Source: Pokkaliibacter sp. MBI-7
GTDB lineage: Bacteria; Pseudomonadota; Gammaproteobacteria; Pseudomonadales; Balneatricaceae
NCBI RefSeq assembly: GCF_029846635.1
Contig: NZ_JARVTG010000002.1
Location: forward strand, 248,001 to 312,000
Direction: 5' to 3'
DNA length: 64,000 nucleotides
Below the pieces are notes generated by a model. It had not been told where the DNA came from and did no database searches. It was given only the letters and a program-made list of their open reading frames with translations. The translations under genes were made by a program, and so were the position numbers. Below are positions 18,307 through 26,064 of the stretch, in pieces. Each line of letters begins with the position of its first letter. Positions within the stretch are counted from its first letter, which is position 1.

Positions 18307-18379
18307 CGGACGCATACGTGATGTTGTTGCAACGTGCTGTGTCACTGAAAGGGTGTGTGTCCGATAGCATCTCACCGGA

Positions 18380-19351
18380 CTAGAGTTTCAGTGAGCCCGG
18401 CGTCGCTCCGGTTTCGCGTTTGAACGCGCGGGAAAACGCCGCCTGTGACGCATAGCCCAACCGCCAGGCGACCTGCTCAGGCGTCTGGCGGTCTTCTGTC
18501 AGCCATTGATGTGCCAGCCGCATGCGCAGCGAGGTCACGTATTGCAGTGGCGACACCCCTACTACCGCCCGAAAGCGCTCGGCAAACACCGAGCGTGAGG
18601 CTCCCATCACGCTGGCCATCTCCGCTACGGTCCAGTTGTGGCCCGGTTGCTTGTGAACCATGGCAATAACTTTGCCCATTCTGGGGTCGCGTAACGCTTC
18701 CACCCAGCCGTTGATCTGGCTACAACCGCATTCCACCCAGCCGCGCACGATATAGGCAGACACCACATCCGCCAGCCGGGCCAGAATCGCGGCGGCGCCC
18801 GCACGTTTCAGTTCGGACTCCCGCGACATGGCTTGCAGCATCGACAGCAGCTCCGGGTAGCGGCTGAGCAGGGTGCCGACATGCATCACTTCCGGCATCA
18901 GTGCGACCAGAGGATGCAGGCCTCCCAGATCAAAGGCCATGCAGCCACTGAACAGCTGGGCACTGATCGGTGACAGTGTATTCATTTCGTGATTGCGCAG
19001 GGTGCTGAACGCCCAGCAGACCGGTTCACCGGCAATTTCGGTGATATCCCGACAGGCTACCTGTTCATCCGACAGCAGCTCGTGAGTGCCCCCTCGTGGC
19101 AGTAATACCGCGTCACCGGCATGCAGAACCAGCAGCTGCCCGGATGGGCAGCGCAGATAAGCAACGCCCTGCGCGACAAAATGGAACTGGGCACGTCCTG
19201 TTTCGGTTTTCAACCGCAGTCCAAACGGCTGCACCAGTTGCAGCTGGCAATAGTGCAGGCCCGACATGCGCATTCCCAGCAGCAGCTCACTCATCAAGTC
19301 CATCATGGGGTCTTTGTTCAGAACACTGCTTTCGGACGATATGTCAAACAT
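18380..19351 (-). CDS. AraC-family regulator with cupin-type sensor domain
   Basis: A 323-residue protein. The N-terminal cupin region (residues ~25-190) contains QFHFVAQGVAYLRC and LHAGDAVLLPRGGTHEL. The C-terminal AraC domain has both helix-turn-helix motifs (TVAEMASVMGASRSVFAERFRAVVG and QVAWRLGYASQAAFSRAFKRETG). It belongs to the group with an AraC-binding cupin_6 domain. It is divergent from the MFS efflux gene at 19446, with a 94-base gap, and is the obvious candidate regulator of that carrier. Confidence 0.88.
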   Translation of the reverse strand: MFDISSESSVLNKDPMMDLMSELLLGMRMSGLHYCQLQLVQPFGLRLKTETGRAQFHFVAQGVAYLRCPSGQLLVLHAGDAVLLPRGGTHELLSDEQVACRDITEIAGEPVCWAFSTLRNHEMNTLSPISAQLFSGCMAFDLGGLHPLVALMPEVMHVGTLLSRYPELLSMLQAMSRESELKRAGAAAILARLADVVSAYIVRGWVECGCSQINGWVEALRDPRMGKVIAMVHKQPGHNWTVAEMASVMGASRSVFAERFRAVVGVSPLQYVTSLRMRLAHQWLTEDRQTPEQVAWRLGYASQAAFSRAFKRETGATPGSLKL

Positions 19352-19445
19352 TCAGGCTTTCCAGAGATAGTTCGTCCGGCGAGCCTACTATAATCTTGCG
19401 ACCTCGAACAACGCTTGTCTGCGTGTGTGGAGTGAGGAGCTATTT

Positions 19446-20630
19446 ATGACTGTATCTACCCCGACTCGATGGAGTGCTGTCTGGGCGATGGCGTTGGGTG
19501 TATTCAGTCTGGTGACGGCGGAGTTTCTGCCTGCCAGCCTGCTGACGCCGATGGGGCACAGCCTTGCTGTAAGTAATGGTCAGGCCGGGCAGAGTGTGAC
19601 GGTGACGGCAGTGGTTGCTCTGATCGCCGGATTGCTGGTAGTGCCATCTACACGTCGTTTTGATCGGCGTTCCGTGCTGCTGTCCCTGAGCGCCATGCTT
19701 ATCGTGTCCAACGTCATTGTCGCAACGGCCGCCAGCCTGCCTGTGCTGCTGGCAGGGCGGGTGCTACTTGGGGTTGCGCTGGGCAGTTTCTGGTCGCTGG
19801 CCGCGGCCACCACGCTGCGATTTGTGCCAGAGAGTGCGGTGCCGCGCGCCTTGTCACTGATCTTTAGCGGCGTGCCTCTGGCGACTATCTGTGCTGCTGC
19901 CGTTGGCAGTTATCTCGGTGCGTTGCTGGGCTGGCGTGCTGTGTTCTGGCTGGCAGCGGGGCTGGGCGTGGCTGCATTGCTGTGGCAATGGCTGACCTTA
20001 CCGAGCATGCCCGCAACGCCTGCGCAGGGACAGGTCAGTCTGTGGCAGGCGGTACAACGCCCTCATATCGGGCCGGGCATTCTGGCCATCCTGCTGATCT
20101 TTACTGCTCACTTTGCGGCTTTTACCTATATTCGCCCCTTTCTGGAAGGGGCGCTCCAGGTTGCTACTGACCAGTTGCCGCTGTGGCTGCTGAGCTTTGG
20201 TGTGGCGAACTTCATTGGTACCTTGTTGATTGGTCGCTGGCTGGATCACCGCCTGCGCTGGGTCCTGCGCATGGCACCACTGGTGATGGGGGTGAGTATC
20301 GGTTTGCAGGTCATGGATGCCGGCAGCAGTCTGCTGTTTGCGGTTGCCATGCTGATGCTCTGGGCGCTGGCCTTTGGTGCCACACCGGTCAGCTGGTCTA
20401 CCTGGTCGACACGGGTCGCGCCGACGATGGCTGACAGCACCGGCGCTCTGATGGCCTCAACCTGTCAGCTGGCCATCAGCCTCGGGGCGGCCTGTGGCGG
20501 CTGGCTGCTTGATCACAGTGGCCCACTGGCCATGTTGTCAGGGAGTGCCATTGTGTTTGTACTGGCTGCACTGATGATCTTTATTCGTCTGCCTTTACCT
20601 TCCAATACCGTACAGACCGCCGCTGAATAG
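19446..20630 (+). CDS. MFS transporter, DHA1 (drug/purine efflux) type
   Basis: A 394-residue carrier with about 12 hydrophobic segments and the MFS motif-A-like stretch PSTRRFDRRSVLL after helix 2. The opening MALGVFSLVTAEFLPASLLTPM resembles NepI/YdhP-type exporters. I chose ATG 19446, which has GAGGAG upstream; a GTG at 19425 has no such site. Substrate cannot be read from sequence. Probably controlled by the divergent AraC protein. A terminator follows at 20669. Confidence 0.85.
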   Translation: MTVSTPTRWSAVWAMALGVFSLVTAEFLPASLLTPMGHSLAVSNGQAGQSVTVTAVVALIAGLLVVPSTRRFDRRSVLLSLSAMLIVSNVIVATAASLPVLLAGRVLLGVALGSFWSLAAATTLRFVPESAVPRALSLIFSGVPLATICAAAVGSYLGALLGWRAVFWLAAGLGVAALLWQWLTLPSMPATPAQGQVSLWQAVQRPHIGPGILAILLIFTAHFAAFTYIRPFLEGALQVATDQLPLWLLSFGVANFIGTLLIGRWLDHRLRWVLRMAPLVMGVSIGLQVMDAGSSLLFAVAMLMLWALAFGATPVSWSTWSTRVAPTMADSTGALMASTCQLAISLGAACGGWLLDHSGPLAMLSGSAIVFVLAALMIFIRLPLPSNTVQTAAE

Positions 20631-20668
20631 TCTGCTGCGGTGTCGGGGTGTACAGAGCACACTCCGGG

Positions 20669-20699
20669 CCATGGGAACCTTAGCGCTCCCATGGTTTTT
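20669..20699 (+). terminator. Terminator after MFS efflux gene
   Basis: An 8-bp stem CCATGGGA/TCCCATGG with a 10-base loop is followed by TTTTT, 38 bases after the stop codon. Confidence 0.75.
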
Positions 20700-20771
20700 C
20701 AATTTGCGATGCTCTGTTTTGCGAGGACGCATATCAGTCGGTAGGCGGAGTTTATGGTTTTTTAAAAACTG

Positions 20772-20787
20772 TTGTTGTTTACAACAA
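20772..20787. promoter_or_regulatory. Palindromic operator, TTGT-N2-ACAA type
   Basis: A perfect TTGTTGT-TT-ACAACAA inverted repeat lies upstream of the AAHS-type carrier. Its core TTGT-N2-ACAA recurs at 25376-25385 upstream of marR, so MarR is the likely binder. Confidence 0.5.
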
Positions 20788-20955
20788 TTATCAGTAAGCT
20801 GGCGTAGCTGTAGTTGATCACCTTTTGTCCAACCTGGTCACAACAAAGACAACACCCAGGAGATGAATCATGTTCTACGTCATGGCCGCTGCTTGCCGTC
20901 GGGCAGCCTGTCTCGCTCTATCCTGTCCTGCTCTGGCGTTGTCTGGAGGTGCCTT

Positions 20956-22178
20956 ATGAACACCTCAACCACGCAGCGCACGATGTATCTCACGTTCTTT
21001 CTCTGCTTTCTGACTGCTCTGCTGGAAGGTTTCGACCTGCAGGCAGCGGGCATTGCTGCACCCGGCATGAAGGGCGAATTTGCCCTGACGCCCCCGATGA
21101 TGGGCTGGTTCTTCAGCCTTGGCCTGGTGGGGTTGCTGCCGGGGGCGCTGGTCGGTGGCTGGCTGATCGCATCGGCAGACGCTGGATCCTCATCGCCTCC
21201 GTGGTGCTGTTCGGCATTTTCTCCTTTGCTACGGCCCATGCCTGGAGCTATGGCTCGTTGCTGGTGGCACGGTTCTTTACCGGGCTGGGCCTCGGCGCCG
21301 CCTTACCCATTCTGATTGCACTGTCGTCGGAAGCCGCCACACCGCAACTGCGTGCTACGGCAGTCAGCCTTACTTATTGCGGTGTACCGCTGGGGGGGAT
21401 GCTGGCGGCAATTCTGGGTGCCACGGAGTACGGCACTGACTGGCGGCTGATCTTCTATATCGGTGGCGTGGTGCCTGTGCTGATAGCCCTTGCCCTATGG
21501 CTGTGGCTGCCGGAGTCCCAGGAGTTCAAGACACAGACAGCGCAGAGCAGAGCAGAGCAGGGTAATGGCCTGACTGCGCTGTTCAATGAGCGTCGCACCA
21601 CACCTACCTTATTGCTCTGGTTGGCCTGCTTTTTCACTCTGACCGTGCTGTATCTGTTGCTTAACTGGTTGCCTACGCTGCTGGTCGGACAAGGCTTCAG
21701 CCGCGAACAGGCCAGTATCGTGCAGATCCTGTTCAACGTCGGTGGTGCGCTGGGCTCGCTGTTGAGTGGCCGTCTGATGGACAAGGAGCGCTATGTAACT
21801 GCCGTGGTGGTGGCCTATCTGGGCATGCTACTGGCACTGGCAGGTCTGGGTTCCAACGGTGGTATGACGGTCATGCTGATCGCAGGTTTTGCCGCAGGTC
21901 TGTGCGCGCTGGCCGGGCAGGCGTTGCTCTATGCGCTGGCGCCGTTGCTGTATCCGGTCAATATCCGTGCGACCGGGGTCGGGGTGTCTGTTGCGGTGGG
22001 GCGGCTTGGCTCCATCTCCGGCCCTCTTGCTGCCGGGCAGATACTGGCTGCCGGAGCCGGTGCGACAGGTGTGCTGATGGCCGCGGCGCCGGGGCTGGTT
22101 ATTGCCTCGGGAGCGGTGCTCTACCTGTTCTCGCGTCGCTACGCCGTGATACCTGCAGTAACGGCCTCACCTTCTTGA
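20956..22178 (+). pseudogene. MFS aromatic-acid:H+ symporter (AAHS/MhpT-like), frameshifted at a GGCT repeat
   Basis: ATG 20956 (GGAGG 6 bases upstream) opens a frame with LLEGFDLQAAGIAAP, the typical AAHS helix 1 signature, through GALVGGWL. The motif-A continuation LADRIGRRWILIAS and the rest of the 12-helix protein are in another frame, ending at 22178. The junction is GGCTGGCT at 21157-21164. Restoring one GGCT unit gives an uninterrupted 408-residue carrier. PcaK, BenK and MhpT in this family take up aromatic acids, which suits the tannase-family enzyme downstream. As sequenced the gene is broken, by mutation, repeat slippage or error. Confidence 0.8.
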
Positions 22179-22307
22179 CGTCGCCTGCACGTTCTGGGCT
22201 GCTGTTCATGATCCGCTGAGGGGAGGAATACTAGCGCCGACCCTCAGTGCCCGCCTGCCGCAATGATGGCTGTCTCAACTGCTTTAGCTCGAATACATGG
22301 AGTTGCT

Positions 22308-24071
22308 ATGTTCTGGAAGTCCTTCATGCCTGTTACCCGAAAACGTCCGATAACTCGCTGTCCGTTACCCATGGCTCTGATGCTGAGCCTGTCAGCACCG
22401 ACCTGGGCCGCCAGCACAAAAGCACCGCTCGATCATCAGCTGCAACCCACCATGAGTTGTGAGGCACTGCGCAGCTTTCCCTATGCGAGTATGAAACTGT
22501 CCAGTACCGAGCTGATCGCAGCGGGTAGTCTCAGCGTGCCGGGGATCGCCGAGGCCATGCCGGAGCATTGTCTGGGGCGTGGCGAACTCAACGAGCGGGT
22601 CAGCCCGGTCGATGGCAAACGCTACGCCATCGGTTTTGAAATGCGTCTGCCCAGTCACTGGAACGGGCGCTTCTTTTATCAGGCCAATGGCGGTCTGGAT
22701 GGACGTCTGGTGCCCGCTTACGGTGGGCAGCTGGGCGGTGGCCCGGACAGCAATGGTTTGCTGAAAGGCTTTGCAGTGATCAGCTCCGACGCCGGGCATG
22801 CCATGGAAAAAGGGGGTAAGGGGATCGGCGCAGCGTTGTTTGGGCTGGACCCGCAGGCCCGCAAAGACTACGGCTACAACGCCGTAGCGCAGCTGACCCC
22901 GATGGCGCGTCAGCTGATTACCGGCCTTTACGGTTATCGTCCTGCGCGCTCCTATTTGCTGGGCGCCTCCAATGGAGGGCGTCATGCCATGGTGGCCGCT
23001 GCCCGTGATACCGGCCAGTACGATGGTATTGTCGCCGGTGATCCCGGCTTCAATCTGCCTCAGGCCGCCGTTGCTCAGGTGTGGGGAGCACAGCAGTTTG
23101 CCCGGGTGGCCAGTCTGAACGCTGCTGGCAAGCCCGATCTGGAAACCAGCTTCACTCCTGCGCAGCTGAAGTGGGTGGCGCAGGCGGTACTGCAGCGTTG
23201 TGACGGGCTGGACGGTCTCAAGGATGGTCTGATCTTCGATATGGCCGCCTGTCAGCGCCATTTTGATATTCAGCGCGATGTTGCCAGCTGTCAGTCAGGT
23301 CAGACTGACCACTGTCTGGATGAGGGACGAAAGCGTGTACTGCAGCGCTTGTTTGCCGGTCCGCATCTGGGTGAGCAGCAGCTTTACAGCGCTATGCCGT
23401 GGGACAGCGGCATTGATGGTCAGGACTGGCGTGACTGGAAGCTGAAGTACAGCGTCGGCCCGCGTGATGCCATCGCGCTGGGCTTTGTATTTATGACACC
23501 GCCGGTGTCACCTGCCGTGGTCAACGGCGAAGGGACCAGTCTGCTGGACTACGCCCTTAATTTCAGTCTGGAACAGGATGCGCCGCGTATTTACGCCAGT
23601 AATTCGACTTACACCGAAGCTGCGATGACCTTTATGCCCCCACCGCAGGCAGCGCATATGGATCACTTCATTCAGCGCGGCGGCAAGCTGATCGTGTTCC
23701 ATGGCAACAGTGACCCGGTGTTCTCTGCGCTGGATACCGTGCACTGGTATCAGGCACTGAGCCGCAATCACGGTAAGGCGACCGCCGACAGCGTGCGTCT
23801 GTTCCTGATCCCCGGTATGAACCACACCCGTTATGGCCCGGCGACGGATCAGTTCGACATGCTTGATGCCATTGTCGCCTGGGTAGAGCAGGGCAAGGCG
23901 CCGCAGCGTGTGATCGCCAGCGCGCGTGGTCAGGGTTCACTGTCACCTAATACGGAAATCCCTGCTGACTGGTCAGCACAACGCAGTCGTCCACTGTGCC
24001 CCTACCCTCAGCTGGCCAGATATGACGGTAAAGGTGATCCCGAACAGGCTGCCAGTTTCCTGTGTCAGTAG
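22308..24071 (+). CDS. Tannase/feruloyl-esterase-family exported esterase, with atypical active-site motif
   Basis: A 587-residue protein with an N-terminal signal (MALMLSLSAPTWAAS). The fold is that of the tannase/feruloyl esterase family. The likely triad is Ser221 (LLGASNGGRH), Asp469 (FHGNSDPV) and His506 (PGMNHTRYG). In characterised members the Ser and His are each next to a Cys that forms a disulfide (CS-D-HC motif). Here those positions are Ala220 and Thr507, so both cysteines are absent together. I chose ATG 22308, preceded by GGAG. The enzyme would release phenolic acids or similar outside the cytoplasm, with the carrier upstream taking them up. Substrate inferred. Confidence 0.85.
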   Translation: MFWKSFMPVTRKRPITRCPLPMALMLSLSAPTWAASTKAPLDHQLQPTMSCEALRSFPYASMKLSSTELIAAGSLSVPGIAEAMPEHCLGRGELNERVSPVDGKRYAIGFEMRLPSHWNGRFFYQANGGLDGRLVPAYGGQLGGGPDSNGLLKGFAVISSDAGHAMEKGGKGIGAALFGLDPQARKDYGYNAVAQLTPMARQLITGLYGYRPARSYLLGASNGGRHAMVAAARDTGQYDGIVAGDPGFNLPQAAVAQVWGAQQFARVASLNAAGKPDLETSFTPAQLKWVAQAVLQRCDGLDGLKDGLIFDMAACQRHFDIQRDVASCQSGQTDHCLDEGRKRVLQRLFAGPHLGEQQLYSAMPWDSGIDGQDWRDWKLKYSVGPRDAIALGFVFMTPPVSPAVVNGEGTSLLDYALNFSLEQDAPRIYASNSTYTEAAMTFMPPPQAAHMDHFIQRGGKLIVFHGNSDPVFSALDTVHWYQALSRNHGKATADSVRLFLIPGMNHTRYGPATDQFDMLDAIVAWVEQGKAPQRVIASARGQGSLSPNTEIPADWSAQRSRPLCPYPQLARYDGKGDPEQAASFLCQ

Positions 24072-24160
24072 TGTCCACACATCTTCAGTTCATCAGGTGG
24101 AGCGCGACGACTGGGCGCTCCCTGCCGCTTATATACAAAACAACAACAAGAGGAAGGTAC

Positions 24161-24718
24161 ATGAGTCAGCATATGGATAATTCACGGCGTCGCTTGCTAG
24201 GGAGCGGTGTAGGTCTGGCACTGGCAACGCTTGCCGTACCCGCTGCCCGGGCCGCTCAGAGTCAGGCAGCTGCGGCAGTGGCCAGCCCGCAACTGGAAGA
24301 AATCTATCAGGCTATTGTCGATATCGAGCCGGCGATGGAGCTGGGTAATGGCCCACTGGGCGAGCGGCGTATGGTGCCGATTACCGGCGGCAGCTTTGAG
24401 GGAAAAGGCCTGAAGGGCAAGGTGCTGGCAGGTGGTGCAGATCGTCAGCTGATCCGCGCGGATGGGGTCAGGGAGCTGGATGCGGTCTATGAGATGCAGA
24501 CGGATGATGGTGCGGTGATCAGCGTTCGCAATCGGGTGACGGTGCATCAGCAACTACCGGAAGGCAAACGGTATGCGCTGTCACATATCGAGCTGACGGC
24601 ACCGGCAGGTCCGTACGCCTGGCTCAACGACTATGTGGTCGTCGGGACACTGCAGAGCCTGAAACCTGAGCGTCAGGCGGTGCTGATTACGGCTTATCGG
24701 CTCATGCCAGCGGTATAG
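24161..24718 (+). CDS. Exported DUF3237-family protein (copy B)
   Basis: A 185-residue protein with a twin-arginine signal (NSRRRLLGSGVGLALATLA, cleavage near ARA-AQ) and a DUF3237 domain (VDIEPAMELGNGPLGERR, GGSFEGKGLKGKVLAGGADRQ, AVYEMQTDDGAVISV). AGAGGAAGG precedes ATG 24161. It starts 90 bases after the tannase-family gene on the same strand and may be co-transcribed. It shares the domain layout GG(S/T)xxGKGxxGxVxxGGAD with copy A at 12682 but differs in most other residues, so it is not a recent duplicate. Confidence 0.82.
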   Translation: MSQHMDNSRRRLLGSGVGLALATLAVPAARAAQSQAAAAVASPQLEEIYQAIVDIEPAMELGNGPLGERRMVPITGGSFEGKGLKGKVLAGGADRQLIRADGVRELDAVYEMQTDDGAVISVRNRVTVHQQLPEGKRYALSHIELTAPAGPYAWLNDYVVVGTLQSLKPERQAVLITAYRLMPAV

Positions 24719-24831
24719 CGCCTGCTCACGATCTGTTCTGTGTCGATGACGTCTGCCGGCAATGAATCATCAGAAAAGGACAACCAGCACGGGTTGCCGC
24801 GTTAGCGCGACAGCCCATGCTGCGTCTGCCT

Positions 24832-25296
24832 TCAGGAGACATCGGCAAGGCGCTGAAGAATGTCCAGCAGCCACTTCTTTTCTTCTGCTGTCATGATGGC
24901 ATCGAAGCGTGCCTCATGCTCCCGCGCCTTGGCATAGAGGCTGGCGTAGTAGTCCGTCCCCGCGTCAGTCAGGTAGAGCGCGTAGGAGCGACGATCATTC
25001 TCCACCGGGCGACGTTCGATCAGCCCATCCTTTTCAAACCTGTCCACCACCGCCACCATGGCCGAGCGGTCATTTCCGAGCGCCTGTGCCACGGCTGTCT
25101 GGGTAAGACCCGGATTTTCCGCCACGATAGACAGCACGCCAAACTGGCCGGGGCTGACGCCATTTTCGGCGAATGTTGCCTGGAAGTGATTGAAGTAATT
25201 GAGCTGAGCGCGGCGAATCTTGTAGCCAACTAGGGTATCCAGGGCACTGAAACTGACAGTCTGTTTATCAGAGTTATTGTCACTGTTGTTTTCCAT
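24832..25296 (-). CDS. MarR-family transcriptional regulator
   Basis: A 154-residue winged-helix repressor (GVSPGQFGVLSIVAENPGLTQTAVAQALGNDRSAMVAVVDRFEKDGLIERR, then the wing with DRRSYALYLTDAG). MarR proteins of this kind often sense phenolic acids. Its own upstream region has the palindrome at 25375-25386, whose core recurs before the AAHS carrier. I infer that it represses the esterase/carrier genes until substrate is present. Confidence 0.87.
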   Translation of the reverse strand: MENNSDNNSDKQTVSFSALDTLVGYKIRRAQLNYFNHFQATFAENGVSPGQFGVLSIVAENPGLTQTAVAQALGNDRSAMVAVVDRFEKDGLIERRPVENDRRSYALYLTDAGTDYYASLYAKAREHEARFDAIMTAEEKKWLLDILQRLADVS

Positions 25297-25374
25297 GAAC
25301 TGTTCCGGTCTTTTACTCGCAAAATGGGCTGATTATGGCACAGATGGCTGAGACAGACACCGATCTGCCGTGAT

Positions 25375-25386
25375 CTTGTCGACAAG
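25375..25386. promoter_or_regulatory. MarR-type operator upstream of marR
   Basis: The perfect 12-bp palindrome CTTGTCGACAAG lies about 80 bases before the marR start. It shares TTGT-N2-ACAA with the site at 20775-20784, which supports autoregulation plus control of the carrier gene. Confidence 0.5.
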
Positions 25387-25389
25387 AGG

Positions 25390-25950
25390 TCATGCCGGAT
25401 GCCAGCACCAGTGCCAGGGCTCGTAGACGTATCCCCAGGGGTTGTCAGGGGGGAAGGACAGGCGGAAGCCGTACTCGGCAGCATGGTGCTGCAGCCAGCT
25501 GAAAGCCTGAGTAGCGGCAAAATCTTCACTGGCCGGGGCGCAGTCCGGCGTATTGATGTCGATGGCCCGTCCGGTGTGATGCTCACTGCAACCGGGGGGC
25601 GCCAGCACGGTGAGGATGTCGTCGGCAGCGACTCCGCGGCTCTGTTTACGGCGGATGAGGTCCATCTGATAGTCGACGCTGCGATAGGCTGACACCATCA
25701 GCAGGATGACGTTGTCTGCGGCGGCAGCCGCTTTCATCGCTTGCCAGGCGAGCGCTGCGTGCGGCGTCAGCTGAAATTCGCGCCCCTGCTCGCTGGTTTC
25801 GGCAATCACCAGTTCTGTCGCTTCGGCAAAAAAAGGCAGCGGGCGGCTGTCGATCAGGGCGACATCAATACCCAGCTCATGCAGCCACTGATGAGTGAGG
25901 GTTTTCAGCTGCGCCTGCTCGCTGCTATAGAGGTTGGTTGAGGTGCTCAT
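25390..25950 (-). CDS. M15-family D-alanyl-D-alanine carboxypeptidase (VanY/DdcY type)
   Basis: A 186-residue zinc peptidase. The metal-binding motifs are SEHHTGRAIDI (SxHxxGxAxD) and YEPWHW (ExxH). An invariant region with VSAYRSVDYQ precedes them. Such enzymes trim D-Ala from peptidoglycan peptides. I see no signal peptide or lipobox, so either it is cytoplasmic (recycling) or its real start lies elsewhere. Ribosome binding site is weak. It ends 4 bases from the marR operator and is transcribed towards marR. Confidence 0.85.
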   Translation of the reverse strand: MSTSTNLYSSEQAQLKTLTHQWLHELGIDVALIDSRPLPFFAEATELVIAETSEQGREFQLTPHAALAWQAMKAAAAADNVILLMVSAYRSVDYQMDLIRRKQSRGVAADDILTVLAPPGCSEHHTGRAIDINTPDCAPASEDFAATQAFSWLQHHAAEYGFRLSFPPDNPWGYVYEPWHWCWHPA

Positions 25951-26064
25951 TGCGTTACATCGTCCAGTTAATTCATCAGGTTAGTGGGGCAGGCGGTTGA
26001 GTCTGCCAGAGCGTAACTATTTTCTTTGGTAGCTACGTTCTCTGGTGTCTATGTTCTCCGGTGG

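Larger units (their letters stand above)
20631..20955. other. Intergenic region between the two MFS genes
   Basis: It holds a terminator (20669-20699), an AT-rich stretch with a palindromic operator (20772-20787), and about 170 bases of leader before the next start codon. No gene is supported in it. Confidence 0.6.
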
